Shown piece by piece: positions 26,169-35,281 of a stretch of DNA of 64,000 nt. Source of the stretch: Heterocephalus glaber. Its lineage: Eukaryota > Chordata > Mammalia > Rodentia > Bathyergidae. Position 1 is the stretch's first letter, and the number at the start of each line of letters is the position of its first letter. A program made the position numbers and the translations under genes. The notes beneath the pieces were generated by a model that saw only the letters and a program-made list of their open reading frames with translations, was not told the origin of the DNA and searched no databases. The DNA lies in contig NW_004624795.1 of NCBI RefSeq assembly GCF_000247695.1, positions 10,528,971 through 10,592,970 on the forward strand, given 5' to 3'.

Positions 26169-26989
26169 TTTGTTTTATCCTACAATCAGCATAGAAACCA
26201 TAGAAGGCACAGAACACTTAAAAAGAAATCAAAGTCATGGTAAGTTCCTAGCTCCTGGGGCTAGGAGGACCCTTTCAGTTTAATGTTTGGATGAGTGTTT
26301 TCTATCTCTTCGTTCTCCTTCTCCCTCTTGGTACCTTTCTTTCTTTCCATATTCCCTTTATTTCTTATTCCTCCCTTCACTGTTTCCCTGATTCCTGCTT
26401 GTCTCTCTTGGGATCCTCCATCACTCTCTGTCTCTCACTCCCTGCCCCCGGCACACTCAGGACATTGACACCTTGGGAGGTGCCAGCTGCTGTGGCCTTT
26501 TGGACATGAAGCCTGGACAGGATCAGCTTGGTTTCTCACCTTGATTCCTTAGCCAAGTAAAGCAGTCGGCCTGCAGCCTACCAGTGCGCTTTCCATTCTT
26601 CAACTTCCTTTTTCTCTTCCTTTGGTTTCTCCACCCTCTTCCCCTCTGTCTCTTTGATCACCTCTCCCTCCTTCTCTTTTCCCGCCTTGGGCATGGATGT
26701 TCATCTCCGAACCACTTGGCACAGCCTTCGGGAGTGCGTGTGTGCAAAATGGAGCCAGCTCCAGTTTTTAAAATTAATACTTTCTCCTGATTTTGAAAGT
26801 GAAGATGTCTACTATAGATAATTTGCAAAATATAGAAAGTTCGAAGGAGAAATACCCCTGATCCCCAAGTCATCATTGTTAGGATCCAGGTTTTTGTTTG
26901 GCTGCTCAGTAGCTTGCTTGTGCCATGCTCTTCATGCAGCTCCATCTAGAAGCTGGGGCTGTGGCAGCAAATAGCTTACATGTGCATGG

Positions 26990-27440
26990 TGGTGAAGTTG
27001 GAATAATTTCAACAATTTTGCAATGGAGATAAATATTATAAAGGAAATCAAATAGGGCTTGATAGACAGTGAGTAGGGCTGGAGAATATCAGAGGATTAT
27101 AGTTGATGGTACAGGAAGTGGCACCTAATCGATGCAGCAGGATCGGGCAGGGAGAGGAGAGAGGAAGAATGTCCTAGGGAGGGAGGATCCTGACTCCCAG
27201 AGCCTGGGGAGGAGCAGAGAGACGGCCACTGTGGGAGCCGTGAATGGCATCACTGTGGCTTTGGAGAGCTGGGGAAGGGTCTCTGTGGGAGGCAACCTGC
27301 TTGGGTCTGCTTTTGCAGAGTAGCTTCTGGCCGGATGTAGAAGGGTAGGGATGCTCATGGAGGGAGGGCAGACAGTAACAAGGGCATTGCAACAGTTACT
27401 GAAAGATGCTCTTGGGGAGAGATGGTGCAGGTTGGACAAA
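26990..27440 (+). repeat. Old mammalian interspersed repeat (tentative)
   Basis: It includes 'gcattgcaacagttactgaa', which resembles the part of an old repeat that usually reads 'gctattgcagtagtccagg', preceded by purine-rich sequence. Probably the same family as at 1085-1440 and 53460-54180, but weakly preserved. Confidence 0.3.
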
Positions 27441-29179
27441 CAGGGCCTGAAGTCTGTTGATGTGATTTGTTACGCAGTCTCTGTGATTGTGGTATCTATT
27501 TTTTATTCATGTTTACATAGAGAACTTTCTTTGAGTATTTCCCAGCTACTGTGCATCATGCTTTATTATACACATGATCTTGTTCATTTCTCACACAGCA
27601 GTCTCCTTCTGCACCTGAGAAAATAAACTCAGAGAGATAAGGCAAAAACAGAAAAAAATCACTAATCACTCCTCTCCCCTCAAACAGACTTTGTTAAGGT
27701 TTGGAGGGGCAGTTCTTTTCGGTGGCCTTCTATTTACAAATGTCCAAATGTCTCAGATACAGTTGTCAGAATCAGAATTCAAGCTCAAGTGTGACTCACT
27801 TCCCAGGTCATCCACTGCTCTGTAAAATGTGAAGTCCATGTCACATTAATAGGATTGCAAATGTCACCCTATACCCAATAGCTCAACCTATGGGTCAATC
27901 ATCTGTGTCCTTTCTTGCCATGAGAATGTTACAGAATCTCAGCAGCAGCCACAAACAAGGGTTAACTGTTGCTGCATTTGTAATTGCTGTGGCTCAGCCA
28001 GGTGGCTATACACCTAAGAAACAGGTGATTTAGTTGACCCAGACCTGCCTGCTCCACCTGTCCATCATTCCCACCAGGCTAGACTGGGGATGTTTATCAT
28101 CCTGACGCTATGGAGAAGGTTCTTTAGTCCCGGTCTCAGAACTGGTACACAGTCACTTCTGCCATATTCTGTTGGGCAAGTCAAGCCAGTAGAGCAGCCC
28201 AGATGCAAGGTCTGGGGAAACGGATGCTGCCTGGAGCTATAAGGTCACATGGAACAGTACATGGGGAGGGGAGTAGGGGAGGAGGAGGCCTTCGGCCGTG
28301 AGGACATAGCTGCCTTCGTGGAGTGCTTGGTGGTACAAGCTAACACATTGCTGCCATTGGAACCGAGACTGGCCAGTCTGGGATTAGAGTCCAGCAAGCT
28401 CATACCCTCAGGAAGTCCTGGTGAGGTTTTTGGCAGTGCTTTCTACTGACCCTAGTCTCATTAGAGTCTCCTAAGCTTATTGGCTCCTTGTATTGTAAAG
28501 GAACTTTCAGGGATATTTTGTACTGAAGCAAGCAGTCTATGCACCCTATGATGGTTTTCTTCTGACAGCTGGGGATACCAAGAGGGTAAAAGAAATGCTA
28601 TTTCAAACTCAAATTATGCCTTCTGGGGTCCAGAAGATCATGACAAGCAAACATACCCAAACTGGTGATGGGAGTGGGGGAGAAGTATCTTGAGTCCAAG
28701 TGTGAATCGTGAGGAATCTCAAGCCATCAGGAATAAAGGGAACCCTCTGGTCAAAATAAGAAACCATTTCCTCTTCTCAGCCTTTCTTAGTAGAGGATAA
28801 TATGATCAGCCTGCTGATGCACGCCAGGGACAAACACTGGAATGTGCTGTCTGCTTTGACATGACTGCCCTGGCGCTAATGCCTTGTTTATTTCAAAGCC
28901 TGAGTACGGAGTGCATCAGAAGGGTGGAGGTATTGCAGTTAGCCTTGAGAGTTAAGTAATAAAGAAAACTATAATTTGTTACCTTGATGCAGCCATGAAG
29001 TAAAAAATAAACCATTGACCTGAGAAGAGCAGGCACATGTTGCTTCTGTCCCAACTCATTGATGACTGCCGGCTAATCAGCTAATTGAACATTCCTATGA
29101 AAGTATATAAGGACAAGGGACATCCTATCTTCAGTTAGGACATGTGTCAAAAGTGGAGACCAACTTTGATTTGAGGATG

Positions 29180-29540
29180 GCTCAGTCATTTTTCCATATC
29201 CCTGGGACAGAATACCTGACACCCACACCTTAAAGGGGGGGTGTGGCTCACATTTCAGTCCAAGGTCAGCCAGCTCCCAAGAAGAAACAGCATGGCAGAG
29301 GCACATGGTGGAGGAGAAGGTGCTTCAGCTCATGCATCCAGGAGACAGGGAAGGAACTGGGGAGTAAGACCCACCCTTTGAGGCCATGCCTCCAGTGACC
29401 CACCTCTTCCTACCAGACCCCGCCTTCTAACAGCAAGTCAGATATGATCCCCATAATCCAGTCGCCTTCCAAAAGCCCCACCTATGGGAGTGCATGAAGC
29501 TTTGCGGGGACATCTAGGTCTAAACCATAAAAAAAAAGCT
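29180..29540 (-). mobile_element. MaLR-type LTR relic
   Basis: The + strand shows the antisense order of ERVL-MaLR (MLT1/THE1-like) LTRs: 'gacagaatacctgacacc', 'atggcagaggcacatggtgg', 'gaggccatgcctccagtgac', 'ccagaccccgccttctaaca', then 'ggggacatctaggtctaaac'. It is a solo, non-coding and diverged LTR. The assignment to a MaLR subgroup is not made. Confidence 0.65.
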
Positions 29541-30355
29541 GACTTCTAATCTCCTTCCAGATTTCTTGAAATCTTTTGTTCCACCCTTTCCTCCAGAAAT
29601 CCTCTTAGGCCCTTCTGGAAATGACTATCATGAAGATGCTGGTAGAAGAAGAAAACAGCGTTCAGCAGACTGCTGAGTCTACACAGTGGGGTTTATCTTG
29701 TCCACCTTGGATCTTTTAAATAAAGCCTTAGAGAAACACCATGCCCACACTTAACAAATACAGTAGAAAACCACATGATTATCTTTTAAAAGCATTTGAG
29801 AAAATGTAATACCTTTTTTTTCTGATTTTTAAAGAAACTGTCAATACAGTAGGTCTGGAAGGGTTGGAACTGCCTTGCCTTGTTAAACTGTCGGACTGTA
29901 ACTATGCCGAGTTGAGAACAAACCTTCAGGTGTGAAGCATTAAATGCATTTTCTGTTGAAGTCTAGGGCAAAGGATCACTAGTCCTCTAACCCTTCAGTG
30001 TCTTCGAGAGCCTAGTTAATGCAGTGAGACTGAACTGTTTAAAATGAAAGTAGGAATTATAAGCATTCAGAAGAAGCCACAACTGTCCCTAGAGGCAGAA
30101 GATTATAGTTGCCCTCAAAGTACCTATGACTTTCATACAGTCTTATGTCAAAACCCCCATGAGAAGAAATATATTCTGCAATTCCTCTAAAAAAGACATT
30201 TTCTGAAAAGAACAAGGAAGACAGAACTTGCCTTAGCAAATATACAACCGTACTAATATTATAGTAAAAAGTTTGAGAAACCTTAAGCAATGCCCCTTGG
30301 TTATGCTATATACAAAAATAAATACCAAGTGACTCAAAACTCTGATAATATAAGC

Positions 30356-30436
30356 CAGTAGTGCTGAACCTATGGCATACATGCTGCAACGAGCTGTTTG
30401 TTATCATTGAAAGCTCTAAAAGCTTCACCATCATGG
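30356..30436 (+). mobile_element. Short hAT-like MITE, copy 1
   Basis: It begins cagtagtgctgaacctatgg and ends agcttcaccatcatg. The same order occurs at 39030-39106 and, inverted, at 56864-56947. The ends are imperfect inverted repeats (cagtggtggcgaac type). It is flanked by atataagc (30348-30355) and atataaac (30437-30444), seven of eight matching, as expected for hAT insertions. Confidence 0.75.
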
Positions 30437-30597
30437 ATATAAACTATTTACAGTTGTGTTAGAGAAAAAAAATATATATATATCAGTGTGTGTATAGGTA
30501 TTATATATATAAAATATGATTTGGGATAAAGTATGAACTAGAAGCCATAAAAGAAAAATTTTCAGTGTATCATTACACTGCAATATAAACTATCTCA

Positions 30598-30870
30598 TAA
30601 TGTGAAATAGGAAGAAAAGGGGCAAAGGGGAGGGGGAAGTGGGAGGTGTAGGGGAAAGGAAAGAAGGGGATGGAATTAATATGAGAAAATGAAAAAATGG
30701 AAAAGTCTTTGTACATAGGGAGGGATGGAGGGGTTGAAGGGAGGGCAGGGGAAGGGGGAAAAAATAAGAACCAAGAGAGTATGTAAAGGTGCATATCTCC
30801 AATGATGAATGTCATTATATTGTACACCTAAAATGTACCAATAAAAGGATATACAATAAATAAATAAATT
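30598..30870 (+). mobile_element. 5'-truncated L1 3' end with polypurine tract
   Basis: A long G/A-rich tract (about 30605-30765) is followed by 'tcattatattgtacacctaa', 'aatgtaccaataaaagga' and an A-rich TAAA tail. A second copy of the same 3' end lies at 34621-34760, where the last 90 bases align closely. Direct repeats aactatctca flank it (30588-30597 and 30871-30880), so it is a separate insertion of about 273 bp. The G-rich tract is typical of L1 3' UTRs. Confidence 0.85.
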
Positions 30871-30889
30871 AACTATCTCAGCAGTGAAA

Positions 30890-31800
30890 AACTATTAGCA
30901 AAGCTAGAATGTAGAATAGCACGGAAGAAAATATTTGTTACAGATAAAACGGATAAGAAGATTATATTCATGGACTATAAAGGATTCTTACAAATGACCA
31001 AACAAAACCCACATTTTAAAGGGCAAAAAATGCGAAGGTATGGTTTATAGAGATTAAATTAATACCCAATAAACGTGTAAGATGGTGTCACTAGTACCCA
31101 AAGAAATGCAAATAAATAGTGATATGATGTTTGTCAGATTGGCAGTATTTTAAAACTTAGTACTGAGGAACTGTGTGCTATCATATATGTTGGTTCAAGT
31201 ATGAATAAATATGACATTTTTGGAGCACAATTTGGCAGTGCATTTAGAAATATAAAAATGTACATCCCTTTTGTGTGAGCAGTTCCACTTCTGGGAATCT
31301 CTTCTACAAAAATATATACATTAGGGCCGGGGATATAGCTCAGTGGTTCCACCACCTGCCTTGCCAGTGCAAGGTCCCAAGTTCGATTCCCAGTACCAAA
31401 AAAAAAAAAAAAAGAATAGAAAAATATATACATTAAAAATCCACCTGTGGAGAAATGATCACATAAGTTATTATATCCACACTATACAGTATTACTCATC
31501 ATTTAAAAAGTAGCTATTTGTACTAATGTGGGAAATTGCATAGTGTATGTTGATCTGTTGAAAAAGTAGTTTAAGATATAATGGGTAATATAATCCCATT
31601 TCAATTACATCATTTATGTGTAAAGTCCTAGGCATGAGAGGCTCTCACCGAACCTTTGAGGGGGCTCATCTCTGGGAGGAAAAGTGGGAAGGGCTGATTG
31701 GAGATGAAGAAGTAGCAAGAAGTCGGACTCTTGCTGACTTGACACATTGCTGCATTTGCTGAAATTTGCATTTTTTATAATTTTAAAAGTTAATGTAATG
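30890..31800 (+). mobile_element. Old L1 (L1M-type) 3' relic
   Basis: Sense-strand phrases typical of old L1 ORF2/3' regions appear in order: 'gaaatgcaaataaatagtga', 'cagattggcagtatttta', 'gagcacaatttggcagtgca', 'gagcagttccacttctggga', and later a 'ataatcccatttcaattaca' phrase. It is broken by an ID SINE at 31324. All frames are closed. Confidence 0.75.
31324..31419 (+). mobile_element. ID-type tRNA-derived SINE
   Basis: Full-length body gggccggggatatagctcag to cgattcccagtaccaaa with an A tail. A box and B box are both intact. It has perfect 16-bp target duplications (aaaaatatatacatta at 31308-31323 and 31420-31435). It is inserted in an old L1. Confidence 0.96.
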
Positions 31801-32341
31801 AGGCACTCTTCAGTTGACAACTTTTCTATTAAACTTTTTTAAATCCCTAAAATGAAAAAGAAAGGTCCCTCTCCTCATGACCTAATGGCACTGGTGACAT
31901 TTTGGAATAAAGGAGAAAAAAATGAGTCCAGCAGAGTTAATTTAATGGGAAATATGGATAAATAAGATGACAGGAAAGGCTCTAAGGGGAAAAGGGGCCT
32001 GGCTGGGTTTTTCACTACATAGCCATTTGCTGTTTGACACGGGGGAAGCCATTTACCTGGGCTGTGGTCCAGGGAGCTTTTCTCCATTCTGCAGGTAGAG
32101 CTGACCTACTTCCTTTGGAGGAAAGGGCTAGAGGGAAAGGATGCAGAGAGAGGCTCTGCCTACCTGGAAAATGTTATTGTTAGAATGACCGCAAATGAAC
32201 GCCAGAGACCAGTATCTTACAAAGCCACCCCAAAATGAGGACTGCTCTTTGTAGAAGCGGGGCATTGAAGTAGGCACCATGGCAAGGGCTTGGATGGGAG
32301 AAAAATTGATGAAATATGAAAGACTCTGTGGTGTGATACAA

Positions 32342-32374
32342 CGTGTGTGTGTGTGTGTGTGCGTGCGTGCGCAT
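32342..32374 (+). repeat. (GT)n-(GC/GT)n microsatellite
   Basis: Nine or ten GT units followed by GCGT repeats. Confidence 0.95.
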
Positions 32375-32564
32375 GCTTAAGAACATTTAATACAGCATAA
32401 TAAACAAAATCCTCAAGTGTTAAAGGGGAACTTGAAGTAACTTAGGGCAGTTGGATTTGAAATGCTTTGAGACGGTGGGAGAAGGGTGCTCGTGCCTGTA
32501 GGGTGGTGTTGGGGTTTGTACTGATAGGCTATTTGGGTAGTTTTGTTATTAAATATAAGGAGAG

Positions 32565-32649
32565 GACTGGGGATTTAGCTCAGTGGTTTCGCCACCTGCT
32601 GCGCAAGTGTAAGGACTGGAGTTCGATCCCCGGTACCAAAAAAATAAAA
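32565..32649 (+). mobile_element. ID-type tRNA-derived SINE
   Basis: Body gactggggatttagctcagt to gttcgatccccggtacc with a short A/T tail. A and B boxes are intact. Perfect 15-bp target duplications (taaatataaggagag) lie at 32550-32564 and 32650-32664. Confidence 0.96.
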
Positions 32650-32664
32650 TAAATATAAGGAGAG

Positions 32665-34208
32665 TTTTCAAAAGGGAAATAAAATTAGTGCACAACTGAG
32701 ATGTGGTTTGTTTTCTGAGGCAATGTCAAGAGGCACAAGATCAAATCCAGCCTGACACTGCCCAGTACAGAGCTCAGCAGTCTCTAGAAGCTGGAGCTTG
32801 GCTAATGAGAAACCTCCATGCTCTCCCAGCGCCTCAGGCAAACATCTCTTCCTCTTTGGCAAACAAGATGCCAAGAGACCTCAAAGCAGAGTGGGGACCT
32901 AAAAGGTCACCTAGATCATTCATTCTGCAAGCTTCCCGCCAAGCCTTTCCAGAAAACAGATGAGCAGAGTTTCACAGTTTTGCTAGAATCCAAGCCAATG
33001 GCTTCATGCTTCAACCCAGGGAGGGTAGGTGTTAATGAAACCTAAAGGACACTTCCCACATTGACCTGCCGCTGGCAGTGAGGACAAACAAGAGATGGAA
33101 CAGACACAGCCAAGCTGTATCCTCTCATTTATTCTCCGGGTGTGAAAGGAGTAATTGTAAACTTCAGACAAAACTAGAAATGAAGAGTCAGAGTTCCCAG
33201 CATAAACATTTCGGTCTGTTAAGTTTACTTTCACCAATAGGATGTATTCAGAAACACAGTAAACTCATTGTTCTATAGGTGTTTGTGCATTTCTGTGGTT
33301 TAGCCCTTTGAACCCTGCAGGGGAAGTACAGGTGTCTCCATTTTGTCCTTTTCCAGTCTGTGAATTTTTTGAACTTCTCCCCTCCTCACCGTCTCCACTG
33401 CCGCTCTTCATGTGTGCGTGGTTTATCACAACAACCCGCATCTGATCTGTCTCCAGCCAAGCCCATTTCAGTTCATTCATTGCATTGCTTGAATCTTTTT
33501 TTCCAAACTTCAGCTCTTTGTTACTCTACCGCTCAGAATCCACCAGTGTAATTTAGGGCCTCACTGCTCCCTTGTTGGGGGCCACATCTGCACTTTCACT
33601 CCTCCCTACGCCATCTTGTCTTATGATTCAGCATTCCAGCTACTGAAGACTATTTGTGGTTCCTCAAAAATGCACACCTCTTCTTGTCTTAGTGGCTGGA
33701 ATATCTTCTTTGGTAATGTATCTGTGTCAAGATGCAGCTATAGCAAGCATCACCTCTAAGTATGCTTCTCTAAGAGACTGACATCCATCCGGGTGCCTGC
33801 ATTTTATCCTAACTAATAATTGGTCTATCTTCACAACTGTCTTGGGAAATACCTTAAAGATCAAAACCAAGTGGTTCTGTGCATTGCATCTTGCATCACC
33901 CCTGACACACAGCTGGTGCTTCTTGAGTGTGTGATAGGAAAGAATGAATTCATATTTTTAAACAGCTTTTCCCCCCTCAATTTGTGAACATGTGTACATG
34001 GGTCACTGTTTTGCCTACTATGAGACAAGGAAAGTCATATTCAGCCTCTGTGTTCTCAGGAACTTGGTGAAGGAGAATAAAACAAATAGTGATGGGGTTA
34101 TATATAAATTAAAGACTTTTGCCACTTATCTTGCAGCGCCATTAAGAAAGAGGCTGTCTAGTGCATCTGCCTAGAGTGTGCCTGAATTAAACTCTTACGC
34201 TGTTCCAG
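32665..34208. other. Unique sequence upstream of HLF exon 3
   Basis: No repeat or gene other than the splice acceptor is recognised. The acceptor of exon 3 has only a modest pyrimidine tract (ctcttacgctgttccag). Confidence 0.5.
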
Positions 34209-34429
34209 GTCAGCTGTTGCCAGCAAACCGCAATACACCAAGTCCCATTGATCCTGACACCATCCAGGTCCCGGTGGGTTATGAGCCAGATCCAGCAGAC
34301 CTTGCCCTCTCCAGCATCCCAGGCCAGGAAATGTTTGACCCTCGCAAACGAAAGTTCTCCGAGGAAGAACTGAAGCCACAGCCTATGATTAAGAAAGCTC
34401 GAAAAGTCTTCATTCCCGATGATCTGAAG
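34209..34429 (+). CDS. HLF: HLF coding exon 3 (PAR region)
   Basis: Penultimate coding exon of hepatic leukemia factor, a nuclear PAR bZIP transcription factor that binds DNA as a homo- or heterodimer with TEF and DBP and takes part in circadian and liver gene expression. The exon is 221 nt: two bases complete a split Gly codon, then 73 codons run from [10 protein letters not shown] to FIPDDLK. This corresponds to about residues 151-224 of the 295-residue mammalian protein. It contains the proline- and acid-rich segment ([14 protein letters not shown]), then [17 protein letters not shown] and the basic stretch KKARKVF that leads into the bZIP. The acceptor is ttccag/gt at 34207-34210 and the donor is aag/gtaaat at 34430. 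No frameshift or stop is present. The reading frame continues exactly into exon 4 (phase 0). Recognition is by near-identity to the known HLF protein; TEF and DBP differ clearly in the QLLPANRN segment. Confidence 0.97.
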
Positions 34430-34513
34430 GTAAATTGGAACTGGTAATCAGGCTTTGGGCACATGGACAATGGGATTAAGAGGAAAATTAAAGGTGACCC
34501 CAGGAAGATTATG

Positions 34514-35281
34514 TACAGTGATCAAAAAATACAGTAGATATTTAAATTTTTAGAGAATTCATTACAGTAAAAAAAAAAAAAGCACATTGCCATTAACCTC
34601 CCTCTAAAGATTCTTCCTTGTGAGGGCTAGGAATGGGAAAAAAATAAGAACCAAGATGCGTTATGTAAAGGTACAATTCCCAATGAGAAATGTAATTGTG
34701 TTGTATACCTACAATGTACCAATAAAAGAATTTAATAAAAAAAATTTAAAAAAATAAAAAGAAAGATTTTTTAGGGTTCTGTTTATAAGAAAATCTCCCA
34801 AAATAGCATAAAAAAAAAAAGATTCTCCCTTGCTTCAAACACACTCATTCCATTGTTCTTGCCAATTTCTGAAGCAGGTCTGGAAGTCCTTTGGTGTGAG
34901 TGTCTTTAATTACACTGTTGTAGCTGCCTTGATGTCCTGAATCGATTCAAAATGTTTACTTTTCATGGTCATTTTGACTTTGGGGAAAAGCTGGAAGTCA
35001 CACAGCATCAGATCTGTAAATAACGTGGATGAGGACATACTGTGATGTTTTTACAAGCCTGCCTTCCATTGGATGACACTCAGCAGCAGCATTCACCAAT
35101 TTTTGATCATGCTTTGTAAAGAAACAAAAGAGGACTTCCAGAACTAAGTGGCAAGAACTATAAGATAAGTGTGTTCAAATTGGGGGAGGGTATTTTGAGG
35201 AGGGTTAATAGCAATGTGCCTTTTCCTGTAATAAATTTTTAAAATTTAAATAGTCACCATAAATTTTGATTACTCCTTGTA
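34514..35281. mobile_element. Inverted pair of mariner-type transposon arms
   Basis: The left arm (34514-34620, resuming 34818-35060) and the right arm (about 35085-35281, on the other strand) align over most of their length as inverted repeats. Shared phrases are gcacattgc-attaacc, 'gaacacactta' / 'aaacacactca', gttcttgcca and tggaagtcct. Read on the minus strand, about 35030 to 34850 encodes a decayed mariner transposase C terminus: DFQLFPKVKM, then HFESIQDIKAA, then DFQTCF. This matches the family's 'DFWLFPKLK...F....I+A' order. Both outer ends sit at TA dinucleotides. Internal stops show it is dead. The left arm is interrupted by an L1 tail. It lies 84 bp after the exon 3 donor. Confidence 0.82.
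34621..34817 (+). mobile_element. L1 3'-end insertion within the mariner arm
   Basis: It contains the same L1 3' end as 30598-30870 (aataagaaccaaga, then tgtacctacaatgtaccaat-type phrase and aataaaagaa), an A-rich tail at 34733-34765, then about 45 nt of other sequence and a second A-run at 34810-34820. It is bounded by 15-bp duplications with one mismatch (aaagattcttccttg at 34606-34620; aaagattctcccttg at 34818-34832). The undisturbed right mariner arm confirms the empty-site arrangement. Confidence 0.78.

Larger units (their letters stand above)
1..34208 (+). other. HLF: HLF intron 2 (3' portion)
   Basis: This is intronic sequence upstream of the first HLF exon in the window. It ends with the AG acceptor at 34207-34208. 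No reading frame in it resembles the N-terminal half of HLF, so exons 1 and 2 must lie before position 1; HLF is known to have a very long intron at this point. The content is ordinary mammalian intron: MIR, L2, old L1, B1/ID SINEs, MaLR LTR, microsatellites and long unique stretches. The individual repeats are listed separately. That no small alternative exon is hidden here is an inference and cannot be excluded without transcript data. Confidence 0.85.

Noticed and set aside
31324..31400. tRNA gene (A box and B box present)
   Set aside because: It has an A tail and target duplications, and seven relatives occur in the window. It is an ID SINE, and the cloverleaf is not complete.
34178..34208. 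Possible start codon just before HLF exon 3
   Set aside because: The ATG at 34178 lies in the intron. The exon begins at 34209 with a split Gly codon continuing from exon 2.
1..34208. HLF exon 2 or an alternative exon
   Set aside because: No + strand frame carries the known N-terminal HLF segments. A small unannotated exon cannot be excluded by eye.
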